A stretch of DNA of 64,000 nt, taken from Bradyrhizobium sp. AZCC 1610 (lineage in GTDB: Bacteria; Pseudomonadota; Alphaproteobacteria; Rhizobiales; Xanthobacteraceae). Location of the stretch: the NCBI RefSeq assembly GCF_036924515.1, contig NZ_JAZHRR010000001.1:5985001-6049000 (forward strand), in the 5' to 3' direction. This document shows, piece after piece, positions 1-10,316 of this stretch. Made by a program: the position numbers and the translations under genes. Under the pieces are notes generated by a model that was not told the DNA's origin, searched no databases, and worked only from the letters and a program-made list of their open reading frames with translations. The first letter of the stretch is position 1. Every line of letters begins with the position of its first letter.

Positions 1-230
1 CGGCAAGCGGTTAGAGCACGAAATTTACGTGGCAAGCGAGCCGAGTGCAACGCCGACGCGAAGCTATGCACTGCTAAGCAACTTTTCGGACCGGAAGGGC
101 GTTTCCTCGCCTTGGACTCACGGGTATTGAGGTGCTATCCACCCCCGACTTTCCCTTATGCCACGCCCGTATTGCGGCCTCGCCCGGTACGCCCCACAAC
201 CAAGCACCTCATTTCAGGCGGATTTTCATC

Positions 231-2216
231 ATGACGCAGGTCGATCATACCCGTATGGCCAATGCGATTCGCGGGCTTGCCATGGATGCCGTCGAAAAGG
301 CGAAATCCGGCCATCCCGGCTTGCCGATGGGCACCGCCGACATTGCGACCGTGCTGTTCACACAGTTCCTCAAATTCGATGTGACGGCTCCGACCTGGCC
401 GGACCGCGACCGCTTCGTGCTCTCGGCCGGACACGGCTCGATGCTGCTCTATGCCTTGCTGTACCTCACCGGCAACAAGGACATGACGCTCGACCAGATC
501 AGGAATTTCCGTCAGCTCGGTTCCAAGACGCCGGGGCACCCGGAAAACTTCGAGACCAGCGGCGTCGAGACCACCACCGGCCCGCTCGGCCAGGGCATCG
601 CCACCTCGGTCGGCATGGCGCTGGCGGAAAAGATGCTGGCCGCGGAGTTCGGCAAGAAGGTGGTTGGGCATCACACTTACGTGCTCGCCTCCGACGGCGA
701 CCTGATGGAAGGCGTGTCGCAGGAAGCGATCGCGATGGCCGGGCACTGGAAGCTGAACAAGCTGATCGTGCTGTATGACGACAACGGCATCTCGATCGAC
801 GGCCCGACCTCGCTCGCCGATTCGGTCGACCAGGTGAAGCGATTCAAGTCCGCCGGCTGGGCGGCCGAGCTGATCGACGGCCATGACCCGAAGGCGATCG
901 CAGCGGCCCTCACCCGCGCGCAAAAATCCAGCAAGCCGTCGCTGATCGCCTGCAAGACCACCATCGGCTACGGCGCACCGACGCGCGCCGGCACGGCGAA
1001 GGCCCATGGCGAGGCGCTCGGCGCCGAAGAGCTCAAGGGCGCCAAGGAAAAACTCGGCATCTCGCTCGAAGCCTTCTCGGTGCCGGACGACGTGCTGACG
1101 GCCTGGCGTGCGGCCGGCAGCCGCGGCGCTGCCGCGCGCGAGGAATGGGAAGCCCGCTTCGCTGAACTCGGCAGCCGCAAGCGCGCGGAGTTCGAGCGGC
1201 GGATGCGGCACGAGCGGCCGGCTTCGCTGGCAAAGGCGCTGCGCGCGCACAAGAAGGCGCTGTTGGAATCGCCGCAGAACGTCGCCACGCGGAAATCGTC
1301 CGAGTCCGCGATCGAGGCGATAGCAGCCGCGATGCCGATGGAATTCCTCGCCGGCTCCGCCGATCTCACCGGCTCCAACAACAACAGGGCGAAGTCGGCA
1401 GTGGCGTTTTCGGCCAAGACGCCGAAGGGCCGCTTCATCCATTACGGCGTCCGCGAGCACGGCATGGCGGCGGCCATGAACGGCATCTTCCTGCATGGCG
1501 GTTTTGCGCCGAACGGCGCGACCTTCCTGGTGTTCACGGACTACGCGCGGCCGGCGATGCGGCTGGCCGCGCTGATGGGCAACGGCGTCGTCTACGTGAT
1601 GACCCATGATTCGATCGGGCTCGGTGAGGACGGACCGACGCATCAGCCGGTCGAACACCTCGCCGCGCTGCGTGCGATTCCCAACATGCGCGTATTCCGG
1701 CCCTGCGACGCCGTCGAGGTAGCGGAATGCTGGGAACTGGCGCTGAACCGTGTCGACGGCCCGACGGTGCTGGCACTGACCCGCCAGAACCTGCCGCAGC
1801 TCCGCACCTCAGCGCCCAACGACAATCCTTGCGCGCATGGCGCCTATGAGCTGGTCGTCGCACAGGGCGATGCCAAGGTGTCGCTGTTCGCCTCGGGCTC
1901 CGAGGTCGAGATCGCGGTGGCCGCTCAGAAGCAACTGACTGAGCGCGGCATCGCGTCGCGGGTGGTCTCGGTGCCCTCGCTCGAACTGCTGCTGGCGCAG
2001 CCGGCGGACCGGCGGAAGGCCATCATCGGCAACGCCCCGGTCAAGATCGCGATCGAAGCCGCAGTGCGCTGGGGCTGGGACGCCGTGATCGGCCCGGATG
2101 GTGAATTCGTGGGCATGCACGGTTTCGGTGCCAGCGCGCCCGCCAAGGACCTTTTCAAGCACTTCGGAATTACCGCCGAGGCCGTCGTTAACGCTGCCCT
2201 GAAGCGCTTGGGCTGA
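231..2216 (+). CDS. tkt: Transketolase
   Basis: Transfers two-carbon ketol units between sugar phosphates with thiamine diphosphate, serving the pentose phosphate pathway and, where present, the Calvin cycle. The protein is 661 aa, the normal length. The N-terminal TPP domain shows SGHPG (about 26-30) and the TPP/Mg motif SDGDLMEG (about 154-161); the pyrimidine-binding middle domain and C-terminal domain follow. An in-frame start lies 99 bases upstream at 132, but those residues do not look like transketolase and homology begins at MTQVDHTRM, so I chose 231. It is the first gene of a one-directional carbon block with gap, pgk and two aldolases. The family and length are clear; the link to CO2 fixation is not, because no RuBisCO or phosphoribulokinase gene is present. 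Confidence 0.97.
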   Translation: MTQVDHTRMANAIRGLAMDAVEKAKSGHPGLPMGTADIATVLFTQFLKFDVTAPTWPDRDRFVLSAGHGSMLLYALLYLTGNKDMTLDQIRNFRQLGSKTPGHPENFETSGVETTTGPLGQGIATSVGMALAEKMLAAEFGKKVVGHHTYVLASDGDLMEGVSQEAIAMAGHWKLNKLIVLYDDNGISIDGPTSLADSVDQVKRFKSAGWAAELIDGHDPKAIAAALTRAQKSSKPSLIACKTTIGYGAPTRAGTAKAHGEALGAEELKGAKEKLGISLEAFSVPDDVLTAWRAAGSRGAAAREEWEARFAELGSRKRAEFERRMRHERPASLAKALRAHKKALLESPQNVATRKSSESAIEAIAAAMPMEFLAGSADLTGSNNNRAKSAVAFSAKTPKGRFIHYGVREHGMAAAMNGIFLHGGFAPNGATFLVFTDYARPAMRLAALMGNGVVYVMTHDSIGLGEDGPTHQPVEHLAALRAIPNMRVFRPCDAVEVAECWELALNRVDGPTVLALTRQNLPQLRTSAPNDNPCAHGAYELVVAQGDAKVSLFASGSEVEIAVAAQKQLTERGIASRVVSVPSLELLLAQPADRRKAIIGNAPVKIAIEAAVRWGWDAVIGPDGEFVGMHGFGASAPAKDLFKHFGITAEAVVNAALKRLG

Positions 2217-2356
2217 CGGTTGAGATTACCGGGAAAAAGGACTACCTAGACCCCCATCTTGACCGTTCCCGCCCGGCCGAACCGGGCGTTCCGCCGTAAG
2301 CACCTCCGTGGAACGTCTCCGCGGGGCGGGCACCGGCTATCAGAGGAGAAACGAGC

Positions 2357-3364
2357 ATGGCAATCCGCGTCGGGATCAACGGATTTGGCCGCATCGGCCG
2401 CAATATCTTGCGAGCCATCGCCGAATCCGGCCGCAAGGATATCGAGGTGGTCGGGATCAACGATCTCGGCCCGGTCGAGACCAACGCCCACCTGCTGCGC
2501 TTCGATTCCGTGCATGGCCGCTTCCCCGGCACCGTGACCGTCGACGGCGACTCGCTCAGCCTCGGCAACGGCAAGATCAAGGTTTCCACCGAGCGCGATC
2601 CGTCCAAGCTTCCGTGGAAGGAACTCGGCGTCGACATCGCGCTGGAATGCACCGGGATCTTCAGCGCCAAGGCCAAGGCCGTCGCGCATCTCACTGCCGG
2701 CGCCAAGCGCGTGCTGGTTTCGGCTCCGTCTGACGGCGCGGACGCGACCATCGTGTTCGGCGTCAATCACGACAAGCTGACCAAGGATCATCTGGTCGTT
2801 TCCAACGGCTCCTGCACCACCAACTGCCTGGCGCCGATCGCCAAGGTGCTGAACGACACCGTCGGCATCGAAACCGGCTTCATGACCACGATCCACGCCT
2901 ATACCGGCGACCAGCCGACGCTCGACACCCTGCACAGCGACCTCTATCGCGGCCGCGCGGCGGCGATGTCGATGATCCCGACCTCAACAGGTGCGGCCAA
3001 GGCGATCGGCCTGGTGCTGCCGGAACTGCAGGGCAAGCTCGACGGCGTCGCGATCCGCGTGCCGACGCCGAACGTCTCGGTGGTCGATCTCAAGATCGTC
3101 GCGCAGCGCAAGACCGACGTGAAGGAAATCAACGAGGCGATGAAACGCGCTTCGGAACAGCAGATGAAGGGCATCCTCGGCTACACCACCGCGCCCAACG
3201 TCTCGATCGACTTCAACCACGATCCCCACTCGTCCACGGTCCACATGGACCAGACCAAGGTGCAGAACGGCACGCTGGTGCGGGTGATGTCCTGGTACGA
3301 CAATGAATGGGGTTTCTCCAACCGCATGGCCGACACCGCCGTGGCGATGGGGAAGCTGCTTTAA
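2357..3364 (+). CDS. gap: Glyceraldehyde-3-phosphate dehydrogenase, type I
   Basis: Interconverts glyceraldehyde-3-phosphate and 1,3-bisphosphoglycerate in the cytoplasm. 335 aa, standard length. The Rossmann glycine motif [10 protein letters not shown] is at 6-15, Asp36 in the ND dipeptide favours NAD, the catalytic Cys is C153 in SNGSCTTNC and its His partner is H180. The start is fixed by a good ribosome site (GAGGAG) about 8 bases upstream. The 140-base gap after tkt shows no convincing terminator, so the two may share a transcript. It is followed by pgk across a long palindromic repeat. Confidence 0.97.
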   Translation: MAIRVGINGFGRIGRNILRAIAESGRKDIEVVGINDLGPVETNAHLLRFDSVHGRFPGTVTVDGDSLSLGNGKIKVSTERDPSKLPWKELGVDIALECTGIFSAKAKAVAHLTAGAKRVLVSAPSDGADATIVFGVNHDKLTKDHLVVSNGSCTTNCLAPIAKVLNDTVGIETGFMTTIHAYTGDQPTLDTLHSDLYRGRAAAMSMIPTSTGAAKAIGLVLPELQGKLDGVAIRVPTPNVSVVDLKIVAQRKTDVKEINEAMKRASEQQMKGILGYTTAPNVSIDFNHDPHSSTVHMDQTKVQNGTLVRVMSWYDNEWGFSNRMADTAVAMGKLL

Positions 3365-3370
3365 CCGTCT

Positions 3371-3489
3371 CGTGTCCCGGACGCGGTGCAGCGTGTCTTC
3401 ACGCTGCTTCGCAGAGCCGGGACCCATGCAAGCGTAGGTCCCGGTTCTGCAGCGCAACGCTTCGCGCTGCGCTGCGCCCGGGACAAGAG
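3371..3489. repeat. Long palindromic intergenic repeat, family B copy 1
   Basis: This element of about 119 bases fills nearly the whole gap between gap and pgk. It opens with GTGTCCCGGACGCG, has a central GAGCCGGGACCCAT and a matching GTAGGTCCCGG, and closes with GCGCCCGGGACAAGAG, so the halves can pair into a long hairpin. A clearly related copy lies at 25199-25316 between the MotA-like and OmpA-like genes. The AAGAG at its right edge is positioned to act as the ribosome site of pgk. Confidence 0.85.
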
Positions 3490-3497
3490 ATCCGCCA

Positions 3498-4694
3498 ATG
3501 ACAAAATCATTCCGCACCCTCGATGACGTCGACGTGAAGGGCAAGCGCGTGCTGCTGCGCGTCGACCTCAACGTGCCGATGGAGAATGGCCGCGTCACCG
3601 ACGCGACACGGCTCGAGCGCGTCGCGCCGACCATCACCGAAATTTCCGACAAGGGCGGCAAGGTCATCCTGCTCGCCCATTTCGGCCGGCCGAAGGGACC
3701 CGACGCCAAGGATTCGCTCAAACCCGTCGCGGCGGCGCTGGGGCAGGTCATCAAGAAGCCGGTTGCCTTCGCCGACGACTGTATCGGCGAGGCCGCGGCC
3801 AAGGCCGTGGCTGCGATGAAGGACGGCGACATCCTTTGTCTGGAGAACACGCGCTTCCATAAAGAGGAAGAGAAGAACGATCCGGCGTTCGTGGGCGAGC
3901 TGGCAAAGCTCGGCGACATCTGGGTCAACGATGCATTCTCGGCCGCGCACCGCGCGCACGCTTCCACCGAGGGCCTCGGCCACAAGCTGCCCGCCTATGC
4001 CGGCCGCACCATGCAGGCCGAACTCGACGCGCTTTCCAAGGCGCTGGAGGCGCCGACCAAGCCGGTGATCGCGATCATCGGAGGCGCAAAAGTCTCGACC
4101 AAGATCGATCTGCTCGAAAACCTCGTGACAAAGGTCGATGCGCTGGTGATCGGCGGCGGCATGGCCAACACCTTCCTGCACGCGCAGGGCGTCGGCGTCG
4201 GCAAGTCGCTGGCGGAGAAAGATCTCGCCGCGACCGCGCTGCGCATCGTGGAAAAAGCTGATGCCGCGAACTGCGCCATTATCCTGCCCGTCGATGCCGT
4301 GGTCGCCTATCACTTTGCGGCCAATTCGCCGTCGCACGCCTACGGGCTCGACGCCATCCCGGCCGACGGCATGATCCTCGATGTCGGCCCGCAATCGACT
4401 GCGCGGATTCACGCCGCAATCGATGACGCCAAGACACTGGTCTGGAACGGCCCGCTCGGCGCGTTCGAAATGACGCCGTTCGACCGTGGCACCATGGTAG
4501 CGGCGAAGCATGCCGCAGAGCGGACCAAGGCCAAGAAACTGATTTCTGTCGCCGGCGGCGGCGACACCGTCGCGGCGCTGAACCAGGCCGGAGTATCAGG
4601 CGATTTTTCCTATGTTTCGACCGCCGGCGGCGCGTTTCTCGAATGGATGGAAGGCAAACCGCTGCCCGGCGTCGAAGTTCTGAAACTGCGTTAG
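3498..4694 (+). CDS. pgk: Phosphoglycerate kinase
   Basis: Transfers phosphate between 1,3-bisphosphoglycerate and ADP, the step following gap. 398 aa, normal for bacterial Pgk. The N-terminal substrate domain carries LLRVDLNVP (about 18-26) and HFGRPKG; the C-terminal nucleotide domain carries the glycine-rich SVAGGGDT motif near residues 350-357. The ATG at 3498 is only 8 bases past the end of a palindromic repeat, whose terminal AAGAG is the only candidate ribosome site. Downstream, 49 bases separate it from the class II aldolase. Confidence 0.97.
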   Translation: MTKSFRTLDDVDVKGKRVLLRVDLNVPMENGRVTDATRLERVAPTITEISDKGGKVILLAHFGRPKGPDAKDSLKPVAAALGQVIKKPVAFADDCIGEAAAKAVAAMKDGDILCLENTRFHKEEEKNDPAFVGELAKLGDIWVNDAFSAAHRAHASTEGLGHKLPAYAGRTMQAELDALSKALEAPTKPVIAIIGGAKVSTKIDLLENLVTKVDALVIGGGMANTFLHAQGVGVGKSLAEKDLAATALRIVEKADAANCAIILPVDAVVAYHFAANSPSHAYGLDAIPADGMILDVGPQSTARIHAAIDDAKTLVWNGPLGAFEMTPFDRGTMVAAKHAAERTKAKKLISVAGGGDTVAALNQAGVSGDFSYVSTAGGAFLEWMEGKPLPGVEVLKLR

Positions 4695-4743
4695 ACCGAG
4701 ACTAATGGAGCGCCAAAGGCGCAGCAAATACAGGAGAATTTGA

Positions 4744-5811
4744 ATGGCTCGCATTACCTTGCGTCAACTGCTCGATCACGCGGCAGAGCACGAGTATGGG
4801 GTGCCGGCTTTCAACATCAACAACATGGAGCAGGCGCTGGCCATCATGGAGGCCGCCTCCGCGGTCGATGCCCCCGTCATCATCCAGGCCTCGCGCGGCG
4901 CGCGCTCCTACGCCAATGACGTGATGCTCCGCCACATGATGGACGCCGTCACCGAAATCTATCCGCAGATTCCGGTCTGCGTGCATCTCGATCACGGCAA
5001 CGAACCGGCGACCTGCATGACTGCGATCCAGTCCGGCTTCACCTCCGTGATGATGGACGGTTCGCTGAAGGCGGACGGCAAGACCCCCGGCGACTGGGAC
5101 TACAATGTCGGCGTGACCAAGACCGTCACCGACATGGCCCATCTCGGCGGCATCTCGGTAGAGGGCGAACTCGGCGTGCTCGGTTCGCTGGAGACCGGCA
5201 TGGGCGACAAGGAAGACGGCCACGGCGCCGAGGGCAAGCTGTCGCACGACCAGCTGCTTACCAACCCGGATGAAGCCGTGAAGTTCGTCAAGGAGACCAG
5301 GGTCGACGCGCTGGCGATCGCGATGGGCACTTCGCACGGCGCCTACAAGTTCACCCGCAAGCCGGACGGCGACATCCTCGCCATGAACGTGATCGAGGAG
5401 ATCCATCGCAAGCTGCCGAACACGCATCTGGTGATGCACGGTTCGTCCTCGGTGCCGCAGGACCTGCAGGAGATCATCAACGCCAATGGCGGCAAGATGA
5501 AGCCGACCTGGGGCGTGCCGGTTTCCGAAATCCAGCGCGGCATCAAGAACGGCGTGCGCAAGATCAACATCGATACCGACAACCGCATGGCGATGACCGG
5601 GCAGATCCGCAAAGTCCTGAACGATAATCCCGAAGAGTTCGATCCGCGCAAATATCTGAAGCCGGCGATGGAGGCGATGGCCAAGCTGTGCAAGCAGCGG
5701 CTGCAGGAATTCAATACCGCTGGCCAGGCCAGCAAGATCAAGAAGGTGCTGACCACGGCCGAAATGGCCAAACGGTACAGCAAGGGTGAGCTTGACCCGC
5801 GGGTCGCCTGA
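4744..5811 (+). CDS. fba: Fructose-bisphosphate aldolase, class II (Calvin-cycle subtype)
   Basis: Zinc-dependent cleavage or condensation of fructose-1,6-bisphosphate, and by family knowledge also sedoheptulose-1,7-bisphosphate in the CbbA-like subtype. 355 aa. The zinc/catalytic motif VHLDHG puts catalytic Asp at D83 and a metal His at H84; EGELGVLG follows near 139-146. The ribosome site AGGAG lies 8 bases upstream of ATG. Its length and sequence are of the longer proteobacterial Calvin-type class II enzymes. An unrelated class I aldolase follows directly, so two non-homologous enzymes for one reaction are encoded side by side. Confidence 0.95.
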   Translation: MARITLRQLLDHAAEHEYGVPAFNINNMEQALAIMEAASAVDAPVIIQASRGARSYANDVMLRHMMDAVTEIYPQIPVCVHLDHGNEPATCMTAIQSGFTSVMMDGSLKADGKTPGDWDYNVGVTKTVTDMAHLGGISVEGELGVLGSLETGMGDKEDGHGAEGKLSHDQLLTNPDEAVKFVKETRVDALAIAMGTSHGAYKFTRKPDGDILAMNVIEEIHRKLPNTHLVMHGSSSVPQDLQEIINANGGKMKPTWGVPVSEIQRGIKNGVRKINIDTDNRMAMTGQIRKVLNDNPEEFDPRKYLKPAMEAMAKLCKQRLQEFNTAGQASKIKKVLTTAEMAKRYSKGELDPRVA

Positions 5812-5923
5812 GCGGGCCGCCTGCGCCTCGCAAAGACCCGCGGTGCGACGAACGTTTTCTAGGCAATTGCCCGAGAACCGCCTATTTTGGTGCGCAAGGG
5901 CATGATGTTTCTGGAGAACTTCG

Positions 5924-6949
5924 ATGAATCTCGCTGACCTCAACAAGGTTGCCCTCGCCATGGTCACTCCAGGCAAGGGCATTCTCGCCGCCGACGAATC
6001 CTCGGGCACGATCAAGAAGCGTTTCGACGCCATCAAGGTCGAATCGACCGAGGAGAACCGCCGCGACTATCGCGAAATGCTGTTTCGCTCCACCGAGGCG
6101 ATGAGCAAGTATGTCTCGGGTGTGATCCTCTACGACGAGACCATCTGGCAAAATGCCAAGGACGGCACGCCGCTGGTCAAGCTGATCGAGCAGTCCGGCG
6201 CGATCCCCGGCATCAAGGTCGATGAGGGAACGCAAAGCTTGCCGCAATGTCCGGGTGAACTGGTGACCGTCGGCCTCGACAAGCTCGCCGAGCGGCTGAA
6301 GAAATATTACGAGCGCGGCGCGCGCTTTGCGAAGTGGCGCGCGGTGATCGATATCGGGGCCGGTATTCCCACGATGACCGCGATCGACGTCAACGCGCAT
6401 GCGCTGGCGCGCTATGCGGCGCTGTGCCAGGCGGCGCAGATCGTGCCCATCGTCGAGCCGGAAGTGCTGATGGACGGCGATCACGACATCGACCGCTGCT
6501 ATGACGTGACCCAGCGGGTGCTGAACAAGACGTTCCAGGAATTGCTGATACAGCGCGTCGAACTCGAAGGCATGGTGCTGAAGCCCAACATGGCCATTTC
6601 AGGCAAGAAGTGCGCGAAGCAGGCTTCCGTCGAGGAAGTCGCCGAAAAAACTGTGCGGCTGCTGAAGGCGTGCGTTCCCGCGGCCGTGCCGGGTATCGCC
6701 TTCCTCTCCGGCGGACAGTCCGACGAGGAGGCGACCGCACATCTGAACGCCATGAACCGGATCGGCGGCCTCCCCTGGCGGCTGACATTCTCCTATGGCC
6801 GGGCGTTGCAGGCGGCGCCGCAAAAGGCCTGGTCGGGTAAGGCCGAGAACATCGCCGCGGGCCAGCGCGCCTTCACGCATCGCGCGCGGATGAATGCGCT
6901 GGCAAGCAAGGGCGAGTGGGAAACCGGCCTTGAAAAGAAGGTCGCCTAG
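5924..6949 (+). CDS. Fructose-bisphosphate aldolase, class I
   Basis: Metal-independent aldolase using a Schiff-base lysine. 341 aa, the usual length for bacterial homologues of the eukaryotic-type class I enzyme. Recognisable motifs are GKGILAADES (18-27), VEPEVLMDGDHD (177-188) and the active-site stretch VLKPNM with Schiff-base K220; FLSGGQSDEEAT lies near 250. A GGAG ribosome site precedes the ATG by about 8 bases. The ThiE-like gene starts 2 bases after its stop, so the two are almost certainly cotranscribed. Confidence 0.96.
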   Translation: MNLADLNKVALAMVTPGKGILAADESSGTIKKRFDAIKVESTEENRRDYREMLFRSTEAMSKYVSGVILYDETIWQNAKDGTPLVKLIEQSGAIPGIKVDEGTQSLPQCPGELVTVGLDKLAERLKKYYERGARFAKWRAVIDIGAGIPTMTAIDVNAHALARYAALCQAAQIVPIVEPEVLMDGDHDIDRCYDVTQRVLNKTFQELLIQRVELEGMVLKPNMAISGKKCAKQASVEEVAEKTVRLLKACVPAAVPGIAFLSGGQSDEEATAHLNAMNRIGGLPWRLTFSYGRALQAAPQKAWSGKAENIAAGQRAFTHRARMNALASKGEWETGLEKKVA

Positions 6950-6951
6950 AC

Positions 6952-7668
6952 TTGGCTAACAAACACTTGGCCAATAAACCCGTTCCGCCGCGCCCGGCGC
7001 CGCGCCTCTATCTCGCGACATCAGAGGTGGACGACCCGGCGCAGCTCGCGGCCCAGCTTCCGGAGCTATTGGCAGCGGCCGACGTCGCGGCGGTGCTGAT
7101 GCGGCTGAAACAGACCGACCAGCGCACCATGATTTCGCGTGTGAAGACGCTGGCCCCCGTGATCCAGAATGCCGGCGCGGCGCTCCTGCTCGACGGCCAT
7201 GTCGAATTGGTGGCGCGCGCAGGCGCCGACGGCGCGCATCTGAACGGCCTCGCCGCGCTGGAGGATGCCTTGCCGTCGCTGAAGCCGGACCGCATTGCCG
7301 GCGTCGGCGGCCTTGCCACGCGGCACGATTCGATGGCCGCCGGCGAACGGGGCGCGGACTACGTGCTGTTCGGCGAGCCCGACGCCAACGGCCAGCGGCC
7401 CTCGGTGGAAGCGATTGCCGAGCGCCTGCAATGGTGGGACGAACTGTTCGAGCCGCCTTGCATCGGTTTTGCCGCCTCGCGCGAGGAGGCTTCCGAATTC
7501 GCAGCCGCCGGCGCGGATTTTGTGCTGGTCGGCGATTTCATCTGGGCCGACCCGCGTGGCGCAAAGGCCGCGCTGATCGATGCCGCGCAGGCGATCGCAC
7601 AGGCGCACGAAGCAGCGTTCGGAAAAGCCAAGACCGGCACTGGCACGGATAAGGCCGGGCACGGATAA
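6952..7668 (+). CDS. ThiE-like (thiamine phosphate synthase family) protein, divergent
   Basis: TIM-barrel protein of 238 aa resembling thiamine phosphate synthase. GADGAHLNG at 91-99 matches the family GADGVHLGQ, and VGGLATRHD and ADYVLFGE match the phosphate-binding region. Key positions differ: the usual QYREK near the N-terminus is VLMRLKQ, and the NDR loop is LDG, so true thiamine phosphate synthase activity is doubtful. Translation begins at a TTG (6952, or in frame 6967) only 2 bases after the aldolase stop, suggesting coupling. Its place in a glycolytic/Calvin operon instead of with other thi genes supports a different role, which I cannot name. Confidence 0.75.
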   Translation: MANKHLANKPVPPRPAPRLYLATSEVDDPAQLAAQLPELLAAADVAAVLMRLKQTDQRTMISRVKTLAPVIQNAGAALLLDGHVELVARAGADGAHLNGLAALEDALPSLKPDRIAGVGGLATRHDSMAAGERGADYVLFGEPDANGQRPSVEAIAERLQWWDELFEPPCIGFAASREEASEFAAAGADFVLVGDFIWADPRGAKAALIDAAQAIAQAHEAAFGKAKTGTGTDKAGHG

Positions 7669-7677
7669 CGCCGGACA

Positions 7678-8802
7678 ATGAAACTCCTGCGTCCCATATC
7701 GCTGCTTGCGGGCCTCTTGATGACGATGACCGGCGCCACCGCGCAGGTCTCGCTGACGCCGCCTGCCGCGCAGCCGCCCGCAAACCCTCCGGCGGCGAAA
7801 AAGGAAGCGCCCAAACCAAAGGCGCCGAGCGCAGCGAAAAAGCCCGCTGCGACGCCGACACTGGCGGCGCCGCCGACGGCGCCGCTCAAGCCCGCGATAA
7901 CGACCAAGCCCACGGCAACGCCTGTGCCCTCCCCCTCGCCGACGGCCGGCTTCGAGGATCCGAACGCCGACCTCGTCTACGGCGCCTACCAGCGCGGCCT
8001 CTACAAGACGGCCTTCGATCTCGCCACCACGCGCGCGCAGTATAACGGCGATCCCAAGGCGATGACGATGCTGGGCGAGCTCTATGCCAACGGGCTCGGC
8101 ATCAAGCGCGACTATGCGAAGGCCGCCGATTGGTACCAGCGCGCGGCGGACGCCGGCGACCGCGAAGGCATGTTCGCGCTCGCCATGCTGCGGCTGTCCG
8201 GCCGCGGCGGCGCCACCAACCGCGAGCAGGCGGTCAAGCTGCTGGCCTCCGCCGCCAAGCTTGGCAACCCCAAGGCGGCCTACAATCTGGCGCTGCTCTA
8301 TCTCGACGGCAACACGCTGCCGCAGGACACCAGGCGCGCCGCCGAGCTGCTGCGCACCGCGGCCGACGCAGGCAACCCGGAGGCGCAATACGCGCTGGCG
8401 ACCTTCTACAAGGAAGGCACCGGCGTGCCGAAGGACATCGACAAGGCGGTGCGGCTGCTGCAGGCGGCTGCGCTGGCCGACAATGTCGACGCCGAGGTCG
8501 AGTACGCGATTGCACTGTTCAATGGCACCGGCACGCCGAAGAACCAGCCGGCCGCGGTCGCGCTCTTGCGCAAGGCTGCCCGGCAGAATTCGCCGATCGC
8601 GCAGAATCGCCTCGCTCGCGTGCTGGTCACCGGACAGGGCGCGCCTATGGACAAGATCGAGGGCCTGAAGTGGCACCTTGTCGCCAAGACCGCCGGCAAG
8701 GGTGATCCCGAGCTGGATGAGCGGCTCTCGGAGCTCAGCCCCGAGGATCGCGCCAAGGTTCAGGAAGCCGCGAAAAAATGGACCGGCACCGCCAGCAAAT
8801 GA
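7678..8802 (+). CDS. Exported Sel1-repeat protein
   Basis: 374 aa. Residues 1-22 look like a signal peptide (MKLLRPISLLAGLLM..ATAQ). A low-complexity Pro/Ala/Lys linker of about 65 residues follows, then about six Sel1-type (SLR, TPR-like) repeats from residue 100 to 360, each with the A..LG..Y..G.G...D...A..WY..AA pattern. Such proteins act as protein-interaction scaffolds in the periplasm; in rhizobia, ExoR is a known Sel1-type regulator of exopolysaccharide, but I see no evidence of orthology. It begins 9 bases after the ThiE-like gene and may be in the same operon. Confidence 0.85.
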   Translation: MKLLRPISLLAGLLMTMTGATAQVSLTPPAAQPPANPPAAKKEAPKPKAPSAAKKPAATPTLAAPPTAPLKPAITTKPTATPVPSPSPTAGFEDPNADLVYGAYQRGLYKTAFDLATTRAQYNGDPKAMTMLGELYANGLGIKRDYAKAADWYQRAADAGDREGMFALAMLRLSGRGGATNREQAVKLLASAAKLGNPKAAYNLALLYLDGNTLPQDTRRAAELLRTAADAGNPEAQYALATFYKEGTGVPKDIDKAVRLLQAAALADNVDAEVEYAIALFNGTGTPKNQPAAVALLRKAARQNSPIAQNRLARVLVTGQGAPMDKIEGLKWHLVAKTAGKGDPELDERLSELSPEDRAKVQEAAKKWTGTASK

Positions 8803-8889
8803 CGCCTTGACGCCGGCACATCTGCAGGGCACCCAGTCCCCAAACCCCTGACGGCATTGGGCCGTTCCCTCACACCATAAGCTCGCATC

Positions 8890-9684
8890 ATGCTCTACTC
8901 AGCCCTTATCAACGTCATGGTGAAAGCTGCGCGCCGCGCCGGCCGCAGCCTCAAGCGCGACCTCGGCGAGATCGAGCACCTGCAGGTGTCGCTGAAGGGG
9001 CCCGCGAACTTCGTCACCAAGGCCGACAAGCGCGCCGAGGAAATGCTGTACGAGGACCTCGCCAAGGCGCGGCCGGGCTACGGCTTCATCGGCGAGGAAG
9101 GCGGAATGCGCGAAGGCGCCGACAAGACCCACACCTGGATCGTCGATCCCTTGGACGGCACCACCAACTTCCTGCACGGCATCCCGCAATTTGCGATCTC
9201 GATCGGTCTGCGGCGCGAAGACACCATCATCGCCGGCGTGATCTACAACCCCGCCAATGACGATCTCTACATCGCCGAGCGCGGCAAGGGCGCGTTCCTC
9301 AACGACCAGCGGCTGCGCGTCGCCGGCCGCCGCCAGCTCAATGAATGCGTGATCGCCTGCGGCCTGCCGCATATCGGCCGCGGCGACCATGAATTGTCGA
9401 ACCGCGAGATGGCCGCGATCCAGAACAAGGTGGCGGGCCTGCGCCGCTTCGGCGCCGCCTCGCTCGACCTCGCCTTCGTCGCCGCCGGCCGTCTCGACGG
9501 CTACTGGGAACGCAATCTGCAGCCCTGGGACATCGCAGCCGGGCAGATCATGGTGCGGGAGTCCGGCGGGACGATCTCTGGCATGGAGGGCAGCGACGAT
9601 TCGCTGAAGACGGGTCACGTGATCTGCGGGAACGAGTATGTGCACGGAGAACTGGTGAAGATACTGGGGCCGCTGGGAAAATAG
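8890..9684 (+). CDS. suhB: Inositol monophosphatase family protein
   Basis: Mg-dependent sugar/inositol phosphatase of the IMPase superfamily, 264 aa. Metal-binding signatures are complete: GEEGG at 68-72, DPLDGTTNF at 86-94 and the C-terminal WDIAAG near 213-218. The substrate is myo-inositol-1-phosphate in most homologues; SuhB proteins also affect rRNA transcription in enterobacteria, which cannot be inferred here. It is the last gene of the plus-strand carbon block; the accessory region begins right after it. Confidence 0.93.
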   Translation: MLYSALINVMVKAARRAGRSLKRDLGEIEHLQVSLKGPANFVTKADKRAEEMLYEDLAKARPGYGFIGEEGGMREGADKTHTWIVDPLDGTTNFLHGIPQFAISIGLRREDTIIAGVIYNPANDDLYIAERGKGAFLNDQRLRVAGRRQLNECVIACGLPHIGRGDHELSNREMAAIQNKVAGLRRFGAASLDLAFVAAGRLDGYWERNLQPWDIAAGQIMVRESGGTISGMEGSDDSLKTGHVICGNEYVHGELVKILGPLGK

Positions 9685-9903
9685 GGCGACGGTTCCAAGC
9701 CACGCGCCGTCGCTTCATCCGCGGCCGGGTGATGCAGCCTTCCGGAGGCGGCGGAAGGACACGGAGGAGCCTCGGCGCTCCCAGCCAAAATATTGAAAAC
9801 AACCCCATGCACAGTAGCCGGCACTCGTCGAGTGCCGAAGTAGACATTTGACACGTCGGGCAAATCAGCGAGATAAATCCATCATCCACCTAACGAAGCG
9901 ATT
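9685..9903. other. Non-coding junction between core block and accessory region
   Basis: 219 bases without a supported gene. It contains an imperfect inverted GC-rich segment (CCTTCCGGAGGCGGCGGAAGG at 9738-9758, shown only partly paired) and AT-richer text with AACAACCCCATGCACAGTAG, a type of sequence I associate with dispersed Bradyrhizobium repeats. I cannot delimit it from a single copy. It marks the change from dense coding to a decayed region. Confidence 0.4.
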
Positions 9904-10083
9904 CTAAGAAGTCGTGCGGGGACCATCGGTCGCTGGCAGGTCGCGCCATGGCGCGCCTGAACGCAGGACCCAAGAGATGCCATCGAGCCCGCGGCGGTCA
10001 TTTACCCGCCAAACGCCGCACGGCTCGTTCGGCAACATCGGCCTAGTGGCGGTCCGCTCATCATCGCTGAATTCGTAGCGCAT
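9904..10083 (-). pseudogene. IS5-family transposase, N-terminal fragment
   Basis: About 59 codons from MRYEFSDDE match the start of IS5-type (DUF4096) transposases: the helix-turn-helix part with MLPN, VNDRRGLDGI, WVLRSGAPWRDLP and the GPRTT that normally continues into the DDE domain. Here a stop follows RTTS, so the catalytic domain is gone. The frame stays open upstream to 10251, but that part is not transposase-like. It is a remnant of an insertion sequence and cannot transpose. Confidence 0.85.
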
Positions 10084-10316
10084 GATTTGAGGCTCCGGTT
10101 TCGAAGCTTGAATCACGTCCGCGGTAGCGCCATCAACCCGCACCGGCCTATAGCGAAACCGCTCTGAATTTACTTCCGCTTTGGGGGCATAGCCGAAATG
10201 GCCGGACTTGCCGCTGGGTCGCTCGTGTAGCCATTGACCCGAATCGGACATCGAAAGATTGTCCTCTACCTGTCCAATCTGGATAGAGTTCAGGCAATAG
10301 AAGTCATTAAATATTA

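Noticed and set aside
156..1658. 500-codon open frame antisense to transketolase
   Set aside because: It mirrors the codon structure of tkt on the opposite strand, is Arg/His/Gly-rich and has no family features. Long antisense frames are expected in GC-rich DNA.
3371..3489. CRISPR-like repeat
   Set aside because: The sequence is a single palindrome with no regular spacer units; none of the repeat families is arrayed.
231..6949. Complete Calvin-Benson operon
   Set aside because: Transketolase, gap, pgk and a Calvin-type aldolase are present, but no RuBisCO, phosphoribulokinase, FBPase or CbbR is visible, so autotrophy cannot be claimed from this window.
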